Assembly (NCBI GenBank): GCA_002633005.1
Contig: NMRA01000010.1
Location: 1,808,352 to 1,870,351 of the forward strand
Direction of reading: 5' to 3'
DNA from: Phoronis australis
Taxonomy: Eukaryota > Phoronida > Phoronidae
DNA length: 62,000 bases
Under the pieces are notes generated by a model that was not told the DNA's origin, did not search any database, and saw nothing but the letters and a program-made list of their open reading frames with translations. Position numbers and translations under genes: made by a program. Shown piece by piece: positions 13,201 through 24,192 of this stretch (positions are counted from its first letter, which is position 1; every line of letters starts with the position of its first letter).

Positions 13201-15065
13201 AGGTGAGCTCGTCTCGCAAACAAGTGTCAACAACAAATTGACTGGAGATACTAAATCCGTGTTAGCCGAAGAAAAAGGCCAGTGTCGAGCTACAGACACC
13301 ACAGACGATGAGAATAGGAAACGTCTGCAACAAACAAATGGCTTCCACTTAGCTTTGAGAAAGAACATGGAGAGAGTTGGCAAGATGTCCGATCATTTAG
13401 CTACCCTCACCCAGTCGGTTGAAGAACTGATACCTGAGTTGTTCTCAATGTCCAAGAAGTGCGAAGTTCAGCAAAACCTCATTGCTGCGCTAGTAGCGAA
13501 AAATGCTGTCTTAGAAGCGGACATGTCATCTCTTGCTTTGGAAAAAGTTGCGGACGAAAAAGGTCGCAAGTTTTTGTTAGCAGCCACCGTTATTTGTGCG
13601 TTATGTAAAGACATGGAACTCAAGCAATCAAACGACGTGATTCGTCGCTTGAACCACGAGCTGGGACAGTTTAAACAAAATCAAATTGAGCTTGAGAAGG
13701 AAAATCTAAGAAAAGATTACGTCATCGAGACGCTCCAGAAGTGTCAATTTGAAACGATTCTTCAAAAACTTAAGAAGCTCAAGCCTAATACCACCGTTAG
13801 AGAGGGAGACTCAATTGAAAGGTGCAAGAAAATAAATCACCTAGTTAATGAATTAGCTGAGCAGAAGCGCCACGCGAATGGCTTACGTGAAGAACTTGAA
13901 TTGCGCTCTCGAGAAATTAACGAACTAAGCCAGAGCCAGCACGCGCAAAACGTACAGATAGAGAAATATGTCAGAACTATTATGGGCCTGAAAGAGGAAA
14001 ATTGTCAACTGAAATCCCAGATGGAGAGTCTTCAGGAACATAGTGAAGGACTGGATCGGCAAATTGGAATTCTGCGAGAGACGGCGAGTAAGTTACACGT
14101 GAAATTGTTCAGAGTTTATGACATAAATTAGTGCTTTTTTCAAGGGGTACAATGGTTCTGTTGAACATTGCTAATACTAATACGTAAACACTGAGCACAT
14201 AAAAAACAAGAAATAGACGTTGTAACATCAATCGTATGCACAATTCAACAGCGTTTTAAAAACTTGCTATGGGAAAGCATGTAATTGCACACAAGTGCCG
14301 CAAAGTCCGAATTTTTTTAAAATTCGATGAGTTATTTAATCAGATGTTCCATTCTATACTTTATCAGACAGAAGTGTGACAATTAAACCTTCATTTCAGG
14401 AGACTTCCAGCTCAAACTTGAAAGAACCAGAATGGATATGAAGGCGATGTATAAAACACCACCACTTCGTCCTTCAGGCAACATGGCTCGCCGAAACCAT
14501 GGTAGGTAAACGTCACGAGTTTTTGCAGTTTAGGAGACTAAGGAATTAAATAAGTGTGTTTTCTACACAGTTGACAGGCACACCCCTTACGCACGTTTGA
14601 ACGCACAAATGCAAGCATAATTAGATGCAACGTGCGCATTGCATCGAAATGTATGCTTACTGCAACGGTCCAAAATTTCACCAAGCGTAAAAGATTTGGT
14701 TTATCCCCGAATCTACTGTCCAACCTGCGAGTGTTTCTAAAGGACATGCGGACATTCACTGGATATTGGGTCCGCATGTTGAAATTCAAACCAGACAAAC
14801 TCTGTCTTTTATGTTACACGCACAAACATCTCTCTGAATGTTCCAACTGTGTCGACTTGACTCGTGAGGCCCAACTATTTTTTCTTTTCAGTCAGTTTCC
14901 TAACTTCATAATTCACCAAGTTATATATCGATGGTGTCATTTATTGAGATGTGCACGTAAAATGAATGAAACCATTTCTTTCCAGGGCAAATGGCAACTG
15001 CGGCTGAAGGTGTTGCATCACTTACGTCATCGGTCCAAACCTTTTCGTGTCGTTCGGCGGCTTGA
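10296..15065 (+). CDS. Coiled-coil protein, seven exons, unit 1 copy (intact)
   Basis: Coding exons are 10,296-10,611, 10,881-10,955, 11,166-11,285, 11,757-11,876, 13,203-14,087, 14,400-14,501 and 14,986-15,065. All have AG acceptors and GT donors, and joined they give one open frame of 565 residues. Every intron is in phase 1, so exons 2-6 are each a multiple of three. The protein is rich in Glu, Lys, Gln and Leu with heptad-like stretches (for example EEVKNYLKRIDDLTEENRKM in exon 1 and most of the 885-bp exon 5), which predicts a long coiled coil. No catalytic motif, signal peptide or membrane segment is seen. The start is the first ATG, conserved in all units; a second conserved ATG is at 10,356. 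I do not recognise the family. Intron 4 holds a 1.0 kb transposon. Confidence 0.75.
11892..12892. mobile_element. 1.0 kb foldback DNA transposon, 9-bp TSD
   Basis: Terminal inverted repeats of about 280 bp or more begin TAGGCAATGACC and end GGTCATTGCCTA. The duplicated target CACTGATTT lies at 11,883-11,891 and 12,893-12,901. Unit 3 has the uninterrupted site once at about 45,303, as does unit 2 at about 25,892. No transposase frame is present, so it is non-autonomous. The 9-bp duplication and long inverted repeats suggest the Mutator (MULE) superfamily; the family is inferred. The right arm carries a nested MITE from 12,722. Confidence 0.85.
12722..12805. mobile_element. Nested MITE, right arm deleted
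   Basis: Starts CACAGGCGCTTGG immediately after GTTTAGTC (12,714-12,721), inside the right arm of the foldback element. The same MITE is complete at 26,963-27,063. Here the second arm and second target copy are missing; the sequence jumps from TTGAG to TCGGTGCG, probably a deletion between short GAGT/TAGT repeats. Confidence 0.75.
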
Positions 15066-15158
15066 GAGCACACTCGCAAACTTAACGCAAGAGGGAATTT
15101 GTGTTTTACGATTTTCTATTATTTCTTGTTATCATATTGACATTTACTTGATTTGTCC

Positions 15159-15164
15159 AATAAA
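15159..15164 (+). terminator. Polyadenylation signal, coiled-coil gene unit 1
   Basis: AATAAA 94 bp after the stop codon of the coiled-coil gene, conserved in the other two units. Confidence 0.6.
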
Positions 15165-15199
15165 TGTTTAAATATTATTACGATTCCGTATCAATATAC

Positions 15200-16240
15200 C
15201 ACATCTTGTGGAAAAGTAAGATGGATACCCTCAACTGAACGAAACAGTCGTTTCACTCATGATTTGGGCCCATTATTTTTGATCGACATATGACTCTAAT
15301 AAACATAAGCACTAACTGCGTCAGAAGTAAGTTCACAGAGATGAAAAGGAGGCCGAGGTAGGCGTCATAAGGTCATTTATGATGACGAAATACAATTACA
15401 GGGAATATGATACAGAATGCAAAATAACGATTTCCCTTTTCCCTCTTGCTCGTTTTCTGGTTCAAAATGCCACACTCCAAAGGGGGCATTATGGGTTTAT
15501 TGTAGAAAAACTCATTCTGGGTATTTTTGTTGTATGTGTTAAACTTCTTTAAGTTGTGGATATAAGCTTTGATCAGAACGTTTTTCTGATCTTGAGCTTA
15601 ATTGACAAACATTCCGTGATGAGGTTGATCTTCCTCTTAACACAACAAGGAGCACTAAAAATGTATGCTTCCCTTTGTTCTCTATCGACGTAATAAAAAC
15701 GCCGGAACAGCTAGTTAACCAATTTATTATCCCCCCCAAAGACATCGATGAAACAAACGATTGGCTGAAACTGAAAAATTAAACGTCTGGTGCACGCCGG
15801 AACAGAAACAGGGCCTGACAAAAACGGACGAAAGGATTCGACGCTAGGAGCGGCACAAGAATTTCGTTGCAAAAAAGAACGCTTTTGTAGCTTTAGAACC
15901 CAAAAAAAATATTTTTAGGGAGTACAAGGCGTCTTTTAGTAAGGAAGACACCTCCCTTCCCTTCATCCTCCACGAGGGTGCCCATGTCGACCACAGGATC
16001 ATCAGTAAGGAAGCGTTCACTTTAACTACGCTCTAATGGGAGGTATTTGTTGTGTGATGCAGCAAGTAATGGGTCAACTTTGAGTGGAAACAACAAAGGA
16101 ACTGTTTTAACTTAGACAAAACTGATATCTTTCAATACAAAAGACATAGAAATTCGTGTTGGTTGCGGCCTAAAATGAGAACTATCATTCCAGTTTCTGA
16201 ATACCCTTGACAGGTGCGAAGAAACGTTAGCTGCTTCTGA
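15200..16240. other. 3' flank of unit 1
   Basis: About 1 kb without a recognisable gene. The same sequence occurs at 28,480-29,520, at 34,430-35,440 inside the LINE of unit 3, and partly at 47,530-47,870 and 48,860-49,160. Confidence 0.6.
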
Positions 16241-16254
16241 ATTAAGACTATAAA

Positions 16255-16438
16255 ATTAAAAACAGAACGATCGCCCCACAAATAAAAAAGTTCACATTCA
16301 GTCAACGTTTCGTCATCAGGATGATGTCTAATGAATAGAGGAAACGTTGATTGAACGTGAGCTTTTTTATTTGTGCGACGATCGTCCGGTTTTTCATCCT
16401 ACTGTGGCCAAAAACTGTTATAATTTAAAAGACTATTA
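16255..16438. mobile_element. Palindromic MITE in unit 1 3' flank
   Basis: Arms of about 50 bp (core CACAAATAAAAAAG and CTTTTTTATTTGTG with CGATCG near each outer end) around a short centre. The corresponding copy at about 35,450 in unit 3 lacks the whole insert and runs directly from ACTATAAA to GTGACGTAAA. GACTATA / GACTATT at the two edges may be the target duplication. Confidence 0.7.
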
Positions 16439-16538
16439 GGTGACGTAAAAATTAAGAACGTCACCATGACGCATTTTTCATGTCTACCATTATGGAGACA
16501 AGTCGCAAAATGCTGTTGGGACTTTTGTGAAAAGTAGT

Positions 16539-16676
16539 ATGGGTAAATTTTTGAAGAATCTTCGAGCATGCCTGTCATGCCTGTGTTGCCAACTTTTCTG
16601 CTTGAAGAGTACGGCGATGGATGAAGACAAAGAGAGTCTTGAAAATGAGGCAAGTGAAAAATCAACACTAAAATGA
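16539..16676 (+). CDS. Short Cys-rich acylation-type ORF or exon, unit 1 flank
   Basis: A 45-residue frame beginning MGKFLKNLRACLSCLCC. Gly at position 2 and a cluster of Cys at 11, 14, 16 and 17 is the pattern of N-myristoylated, palmitoylated membrane-anchored proteins. The first 25 residues are identical in the three copies and the differences there are synonymous, which argues for coding. After codon 37 an AG/GCAAGT sequence fits a GC-AG donor in phase 0, so this may be a first exon. The frame after that point differs between copies. Whether it is a free small protein or the N-terminus of the kinase gene downstream is open. Confidence 0.4.
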   Translation: MGKFLKNLRACLSCLCCQLFCLKSTAMDEDKESLENEASEKSTLK

Positions 16677-17494
16677 GAATAATTTTGGCCACGGATTCTA
16701 AAAGACCGTGGCTCCCTCTTGTGGAGAGGGAGTGCATGAAATGTATTCTTCATAGAATAGTTTAGCTTTACTGAGACAGTTACGGAAATATGAGCTAAAG
16801 TTTAAAGTGAAAATTGTCGTGCGCATTTGAAACTTGAAAACATGAAGATTTTTTTATTGTGAACGCAGACTTTTAGCTCTTTAATTTAAAAGATTGGACC
16901 AAAAGGAAAACTAAATCACCTAGGGTTGATCAAGTAGTCGATCTACATGTCTTGATTGGATAAAGTGAACTGTGTCCGTTTAAAAATACCACTTCTTGGA
17001 TTACTGGTCCCCAAATTTGGGCTATAGGTCAGAGGTCACGGCCATGTTTGGTCATTTTTTCTACTGTTTCCAATGGTTGAAACAAGATTATTGTACAGAA
17101 CCCAGTTGTAATCCAGCAGATAGTTGAATGTATTTGTCCACACTTGATATGAGCATATCCAAATGTTGGTCCTAGACAGCATGTTAAGCTAATTTCCATT
17201 TACTGTGTGAATTTCTTAAACCGACAAGATCGTTATAGAAAGGCAAATCTATTCTCGCAAACCATGGGATGCGATTTCAATTTAGATTGCAAATCGCATT
17301 AATATGATCTTTGCCGCGTACATCTAAAGTGTAAAGATTCATGAAACGATATCTCAAACTTCGTATGATTTCATAGCATTGACAAGGCTCTTGTCGTCCA
17401 GGCCTCCTCTGTTACGAAACGTGACTGAACTTGACGGCCGGTACCAGGGCGAGCTTAGCAGTGAAGGCCATAAAACTACAAAGACAGCCAGGAG

Positions 17495-18095
17495 TATTAT
17501 AATTTTTATTTAAATATATACATATGTCCATAGGCCCAAAGTATAACATATACAAGACAGTACATTGTTAGGTGTGTTACAAACTGCTTAGTAAATTGTG
17601 ATGCTTGAGAGCTTGGTGGACAAATTTTAGAAGCAGGGTATCTGGAGTTGTCATGAGATATTCAAATTTAGATGTCGTGAGAGAATGACAAAAAAACGAT
17701 CATTAAGTAAAACTTAACCCGAAGGTCTTGGTAGGCAACGGCTGCAAACTAACACAAGGTGATATTCGTCCCCTACGCATCCTGAATTATATAACTCACA
17801 CAACCTATTTTCACAGGGAATATTTGTGTGGAGACCTCATTTCACTAGCAACGAATGATTTGAGGATCACAATCGAGTCAAAGATTGGATAAAACCACGT
17901 GGGATACTAACTATTTCTAAATAATTCTCTAGACAATACATTATTTTAAACCTCAGATAGTAAAACAGTTTTGCGTTACATCAGATTGCCAGCCTTGTAA
18001 ATAACTGTCACTGACACGCTTGGAAAAAACTGTCAAGAAATACGCTGTATTAACCTTCAGAGGCAAGGGGGCACCTTCAAATAAGGTGACAGCAT
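17495..18095 (-). mobile_element. LINE 3'-end relic, unit 2
   Basis: Collinear copy of the unit 1 minus-strand LINE relic, with the GGGCCTATGGAC tail motif near 17,530 and the degraded C-terminal reading frame up to the minisatellite. It was present before the triplication, since all units share it. Confidence 0.5.
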
Positions 18096-18116
18096 GACAG
18101 CTCAGGAAGAAAACTT

Positions 18117-18368
18117 CGGGACATCATGTCTCATCATCATCATCATGACTGATCGGGACATCATGTCTCATCATCAACGTCACGACTGATCGGGACAACA
18201 TGTCTCATCATCAACGTCACGACTGATAGGGACATCATGTCTCATCATCAACATCGTGACTGATCGCGACATCATTTCTCATCATCAACATAATGACTGA
18301 TCGGGACATCATGTCTCATCATCAACATCATGTCTCATCATCAACATCATGTCTCATCATCATGACTC
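18117..18368. repeat. Minisatellite, unit 2, first array
   Basis: Same motif as the unit 1 array, about seven copies, ending in truncated 18-bp steps (CATCATGTCTCATCATCAA). The downstream flank resembles the unit 3 flank more than the unit 1 flank. Confidence 0.9.
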
Positions 18369-18798
18369 ATCACATTCATATCATGATTTATGCACTGTTC
18401 TTCATCCAAAATGTTGTTAGAAATTGTTTTTAAAATTTTCCACTTTTGCATTGGGGGCTATCGAACCTTTATGATTTTGATGAAAAACTCCAAAGTTGCA
18501 CGGAACGAAAGCGATATAATAATTTTAAAAAATTGTAACATTCTGTTTGACATTTCATCTTGAAGACTTAAGTCGAACGAAATTTGATCATGTTAATGAT
18601 ACCGTTGTTTTTTCTTGGATCTACCTTGCTGTTTTGCTAATTTTTTACTGGAACGTTTTGATCCCGTGACCCAATTAATAGCAGACAGGTGCTAAGTCTA
18701 AAATCAAGGTCTAAGCCTTTCAAAAAATATAAAAACATTTACTGCGTTATTGCAGATATTTGTTTAAAAATTACAAGTATTCTGTCTGAAACACATCA

Positions 18799-18913
18799 AC
18801 ATCATGTCTGAGCGTGACATCATGTCTCATCATATGACTGATCGGGACATCATGTCTCATCATCAACATCATGACTGATCGGGACATCATGTCTCATCAT
18901 CATGACTGATCAC
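18799..18913. repeat. Minisatellite, unit 2, second array
   Basis: A second, shorter array of the same motif. Its following flank (about 18,914-19,190) repeats the flank that follows the first array (18,369-18,780), so array plus flank was duplicated as one block in unit 2. This flank resembles unit 1. Confidence 0.85.
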
Positions 18914-20253
18914 ATTCATACTACTGTTCTCCAAAAAGTTGTTAGAAATTGTTTTTAAAATTTTCCACTTTTGCATTGGGGTTTATCAAACCTTTATGGT
19001 TTTAATGAAAAAACTCAAAAGTTGCATAAAACCAAAACGATATTATAATTAAAAAAATGTAACATTCTTTTTGACATTTCATCTTGAAGACTTATATCGA
19101 ACGAAATTTGATCACGTTAGTGATACAGTTGTCGTAACCCAATTAATAGCAGATAGGAGTTAAGTCTAAAATCAAGATATAAAGCCTTTCTACATTCAAA
19201 AATATACTTTTACTAAGTTAAGGTTTATAGTTGTAGGTATTTGGTTTAATACACCAACAAATCAATACGATCCTACAAACCTTAATTTTATAATAAGGCA
19301 TTGTTGAAGCAAGTCACGGACACGGGCTGGTGGGACTAAGAATCAATAGACTACAATCTTTGACGTTGTGTTATACTTCGTTTATTTTGACTTTATTCTA
19401 TGTGACTGGACCAAAATTATCAGGGGTTCCTCCGTCAAATTATTAATACATTGCAGTGTTTAACGAGTCAGTTGTTCACACAAACAAGAAATAGGCATAT
19501 AAGAAAATTTTCGGTGATTGAAAATCGTATGCTTTCTGCTCCGAAATCCAGAAGGTTTTTCCGAACAAATGAAATTTGTGTTTAAAACGGGTCCGGACAG
19601 CGCAGATCTGTAGACAATAGGCGGTGTGGGAACTGGGTAATGAAGAAATTCTCAATTTCGTAGTTTATTTAAATATACCTGAAAGACAGTATCCCCAAAA
19701 ACTCCTTAGGGTTTATCGAATTTATCGAGAAAAGTTGTTATTGTTAACTATGTTCAGATCAGTGAAGCGCAACAGGAAAAGTCGAATATTACTCATTACG
19801 TTCACGTGCTTACAAAGAGTTAAATAATATTTCTGATGACTGTTCAAGAAAATAGGACTACATAACGTTATATTCGACAGAGGTCATAATCCGAAAACCA
19901 AGTCTTTATTTGCCTGAAGTTTTTTAAATAATGCTTTAGGACTTCCATAGCATTTGTATGATCATGTCACTTTTATGCAAACAATTACAGTTTAGCAGGG
20001 AAGCTGTTGCGTAATGTGTAATGACGTCTGCAGACAACGTCGCTTTTGACGACATAACGAGCACAAGAAAGAATGGGGCTAGGGCCTTAAGTCTTCCCCT
20101 GACTACAGTGGCGAGTATCTCCATAAAACTCCCACAGGTGTCGTTTGACTTCACCCAGTAGCTGAAGCCTGTGTCTCTGGTTCAGTTCTTTGCTAGCGGC
20201 GTAAAATATAAGACAGGTGCATTGATGGGGAGGAACTACAAGCGACTGAACCG

Positions 20254-20312
20254 TCTCTCTCTCTCCCTCTCCCTCTCCCTCTCCCTCTCCCTCTCCCTCT
20301 CTCTCTCTCTCG
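20254..20312. repeat. CTCTCC microsatellite
   Basis: A run of CT and CTCTCC repeats replaces the segment that in unit 3 follows CTGAACCGT. It is specific to unit 2. In one frame it produces an artificial poly-SerLeu string. Confidence 0.95.
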
Positions 20313-21372
20313 AACATCACCAAAACAAGGATTGCCATTCACAGAATTGTGGTGAAGGACGGCATCATACACCGAACAACATCATGCTTCGCTTCATTCA
20401 CTCCGTCATTCGCACTGGATGCACGATGGATCGTCATGGGGAGGTACAAGACTTGTACCGTAGGAAAATGATATCACACAATCTCAGGAAAGTCAAGTCT
20501 TGCTTCCCCAATGTATTGTATACACCGTTTGAGTTTACTTGCTTTCGAAAAGTCAAATCATGCGTCTCAAATTCATTCCGTCGAGCGCTTGGATTCAAGA
20601 GCAGCTTCGGAAGACATGGTACGTTTAATGTACCCGAACACCACAGATGTCGCTGCTCGCCTGCGGAAAGCCACCGACGAAGACGAATGCGTTGTTTTAA
20701 CATAATACCTGTTCGGTGCAACCGGAGATTGGTTGTCCGAAGGAACTCTCGTCAGAGCTTGTCCAACAGGCAGCTCTCTGTAGAAAATTGGGTCCCTTAT
20801 TACGCAAGATCACCGACAGCGGTTATACCAGACGCAGACAAGGCACCCTCTATAGTTATTAACGTGAAACAAAACTGTAGGCCTATCAGAAAACGGGAGC
20901 CAAAGACGCTTTATTTTCCAGAGAGATCATTTGAAAAGAGCGATGATTTTGAGTAAACTCGGCTGTTATTATGTCTTCAATGTTGTGTGGCAAACAGACA
21001 CATAATATGGCGTCAACACAAAACATTAGAATCAGCAAGCAGCAGGAGGCTCTGCAAAACTCCAAAACTGTTCCAGTAGAAAAGGGCGCTGCAAGGAACG
21101 TTAGTAGCGCTGCCTCCTTTGTCCGTCAGATGCAAATAGGGGCTCCCTCGGACTCTAAGATCAGCCAGTGCATTTGCCTTCTAGCTAAAGTGGCCCCATA
21201 TGTGCTACTTGTAATAATACAGACGTTTAGATTTTCATTTATTTTATAATTAGTACAAGAAGATTTCTTTTGTCAATTTTTCTTTTCATTTGAATATGCT
21301 TTGTAGTTGTATACAATGAGTAATGTCAGTACTGAACACGGCTTATTTTCACCAGCTAAGCCTATCGTTTTC

Positions 21373-21392
21373 ATATATATATATATATATAT
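21373..21392. repeat. AT dinucleotide repeat
   Basis: A pure AT run in the intron before the unit 2 kinase exon, absent from units 1 and 3. Confidence 0.9.
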
Positions 21393-23295
21393 TTTAATAA
21401 AATTGTCTATTGCCTTTTGTTAATTGATAACCTACTTTTAGTTACGATCACATGCAAATTTTGTTGCTATGCAGTGTATTAATTTCAAATTCGGTGCACC
21501 TAGAACTATCTGTGCTTTTTTGTTAACATTTTTCGTACTATGGTTCTGATTTTTTTCCCTCTTCACAGTTACCAAATGCGAGAAGACGGCGATTTCTCCA
21601 TCGTCGGCATAGGACGTTCGGGCTATGTCTATCTTGGGAATTTCTTAAATGTCGCTACGGGTATTGAGCAAAAAGCTTGTATAAAAAATTACCTCTACGA
21701 CAACAGGGAAGCTGTAGCTGAGGTGGAGTACCAATGTCTACAGGTCCTTGCTCCCTACAGATGCGTCCCCTTTGGGATGTTTCTGACACCAACGGTAGAC
21801 AAGGAAGATACGCCGACACTTGGAATCGTCATGGAATTCATAGAAGGCTCTACACTCGCTGATTACATAGACGACCGTCTTAAAAATGGTGATGAGGTGG
21901 CCATGCCGATTCCCGAAATTGTGAAGGTCTTACTGAAAGCCGCTAAAGCAGTCCATTGTGCCCACAAGCGAGACATACTGATCAATGATTTCCACATTGA
22001 GAATGTGATGGTGGAACGAGAAACCAAAAACGTGAAACTGATTGATTTTTGTCATGCAACCATTAAGAACGGTTATTATTTAGTAAGTTTTTTTAATTTT
22101 AAGCGACATCAAATCCTTGCTTTTTGTCAAAAAGTAAGACTCTATTTAGGCCACGAAACATTATGATATTGGTTTCAAATTGTTTAAGCTCATTTTTTAA
22201 GGGCAAGTGTTCTAAATCAAAACATGTTTTTGGCAGAAGCCACGGCTTTAAAGATCCAACGATGTTTCGAAATATTGCCCGTCATTCGTCGTAACGGGAA
22301 TCGTGATCTTGGTAACTATGTGGCTATTTTCAAGACATGTGTCGTATTGTTGACCTATATTTGCAAGACTGAAATTCGATTATTTTTTCAACTTATCACT
22401 TCCTCATTTTGGCAAAAAGCATTAAACAAATCAAAATTGGGAGCTTATACAAGTATTACATTTGCAGAACTCAGTTAAACCGGACCATGGGGAAATTTTT
22501 GTTCGTTCAAAAATGTTTGTGACTGACAATTGTTAACAGTTCTATAAACACACCTTCCGTCAGACTAACGTTTGATTTTGACTATTGACTGTTGAGTCTC
22601 AACATGTCTCGTGCTCTAATAAATAGATTTTGGGTTTTGGAATCACACTGGCTTGCCACGGCAGGTTATTTTCTACACTATTCTTTGTTTTAAGCACTAG
22701 TTCAAGTTCTCTCTACCAGACTTAGGGACTGTTTGAATACTCACTGGTAAGTGGTCTATAGCAAAAAATACTATCAATGACAGAACGCTTTTGAACAACT
22801 TTTTAGACAACTTGTTACTATAAGACTTCTCTGCTCTTTCGTTATTGGTGGTCTTCGAGTAGGCTCAACTGAGAGTTGTCTTTTCATTCAGCTACGGCGT
22901 CATTGCTCGGCGAAAGTGGAATCACCTGGCGCCAGAGGTGCAACATGGCGAAATCACGTCGGTACGGACGGACACCTACTCGTTCGGCACAGCCATTGTA
23001 GCCATTTGCCGCGCCGTACGGAAGCGAATGCCATCCATTTACATGAAAACCATCAATGAGCTTTTAGGTTTTGGTCAACAATGCCGATCTCACGATGTTA
23101 ACAATCGACCAAGAACTATGCTGCCTGTAATGAAGAAGATTAAGAAAGTTTCAAAAACCATTGAGTGGATGGCGGTTAATGGCCACCGCGGTGTAGGCAA
23201 CGGCGATTACGAATCAAATACTGTTTCCGTAATTTCATGAGAATATGGACTCTTTTCAATTTTGATATTTTCAATGTTTATGTTATTATGACTTG

Positions 23296-23301
23296 AATAA
23301 A
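23296..23301 (+). terminator. Polyadenylation signal, kinase unit 2
   Basis: AATAAA about 56 bp past the unit 2 kinase stop, same context as in unit 1. Confidence 0.5.
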
Positions 23302-24117
23302 ATTTAATTCTTTGCAAAGTTTTTTTTACTCGCGAATATTGCGAATTTCGAAGTAGAACCTTTTTCACTGATTGTAACGCAGTAGGCGTCATCGTCATCA
23401 TCATCATCATCGCCGTCTCACCACCCGACCATAGTCTCCACTTCACAGTCGCCCACGTGATGATAGAGCAAGTCAGTAACGCCACAGTCGATTGTTGATA
23501 CAGTAGTGTTTGCCTTTGTCGATTGTTTATGGTATGTGCTTTTTACCGAAGATTTCGATAATGCTGCGACGGTAGATGTAGTCAAGCAATAACTAAACGA
23601 GGGATTGACTCTACTCTGACTTTAAGTGGTAGGTAAACTGCAAAGAGACAAAAGAAAAATACTGAATGCAATTCCAGTGGATTACTGGTAAAAACGCTTG
23701 CACTAGTAAGTCATTAATTATTTTAACAAGTACAAGACTGCTGAGAATATACAATAAAGGTGAAACACTATTTTCTATACTTTATCAAGGCAGTAAATAA
23801 CCTATACAAAGGTAAATTCACGTCGATATGACCTTTATATAAGACTTTACACAAATCTTCCTAATGTTGTAATATTGAGCCGAAAAATGTCATACTACTA
23901 CTTCACATAGACATGAGTGCGAATAGTAGGATAAAATTAATTACCAGTCAAATGCTTAGGAAAGAGATAGGTAACAAAAGGATTCGCGCAACCTTTCACA
24001 CGGCTGGCAGGCTGTAGCTTAGTTTGAAAGTTGGATATAATTATTTTCGACCGATTGCGAGAGACACTTACGTTCCTCGTGAACAGCTGATTCTTTCAGG
24101 CTTGTATTGTAGAATAG

Positions 24118-24192
24118 CCAATGGCCGTCTCACCGTCACGCAATTATTTGTTGTGAGAACGTGATTGGTTAATAAACATAGACGTCATAAAA
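24118..24192 (+). promoter_or_regulatory. Promoter of coiled-coil gene, unit 2
   Basis: CCAAT at 24,118-24,122, ATTGG at 24,164-24,168 and CATAAAA at 24,186-24,192. The TATA box of units 1 and 3 is changed to CATAAAA here. Confidence 0.5.

Larger units (their letters stand above)
3684..17330 (+). repeat. Tandem repeat unit 1 (about 13.6 kb)
   Basis: The first of three direct copies of one genomic module. Its start is placed where the sequence aligns with 17,334 onward (shared text gaaacgatatctcaaa). The order is LINE relic, minisatellite, kinase pseudogene, coiled-coil gene, 3' flank with a Cys-rich exon. It carries three insertions not in all the others: a 1.0 kb foldback element in coiled-coil intron 4, an 86-bp MITE in the kinase N-terminal region and a MITE in the 3' flank. 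Confidence 0.85.
19991..23240 (+). pseudogene. Protein-kinase-like gene, unit 2 copy (broken)
   Basis: N-terminal region from the conserved acceptor at 19,991; kinase exons 21,569-22,078 and 22,892-23,240. Both kinase exons are open, with the Gly loop GIGRSGYV, ACIK, IVMEFIEG, INDFHIEN, LAPEV, the DTYSFG region and NNRP. Defects: TAA early in the N-terminal region and TAG at 20,159-20,161, an inserted CTCTCC microsatellite, a frameshift after GDWLSEG, DFG changed to DFC (22,050-22,052), and loss of the ancestral donor (TA/TT where unit 3 has TG/GT). The next GTAAGT (22,083) would join exon 2 out of frame. Probably a pseudogene, less damaged than unit 1. Confidence 0.7.

Noticed and set aside
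16399-16737. Minus-strand frames of about 87-112 codons opposite the MGKFLKN exon
   Set aside because: They repeat in all units only because the DNA repeats. The plus-strand frame shows synonymous changes, while the minus frames do not behave as coding.
20171-20956. A 261-codon frame with a long Ser-Leu run
   Set aside because: The Ser-Leu run is the CTCTCC microsatellite, and the rest is the off-frame reading of the degraded kinase N-terminal region.
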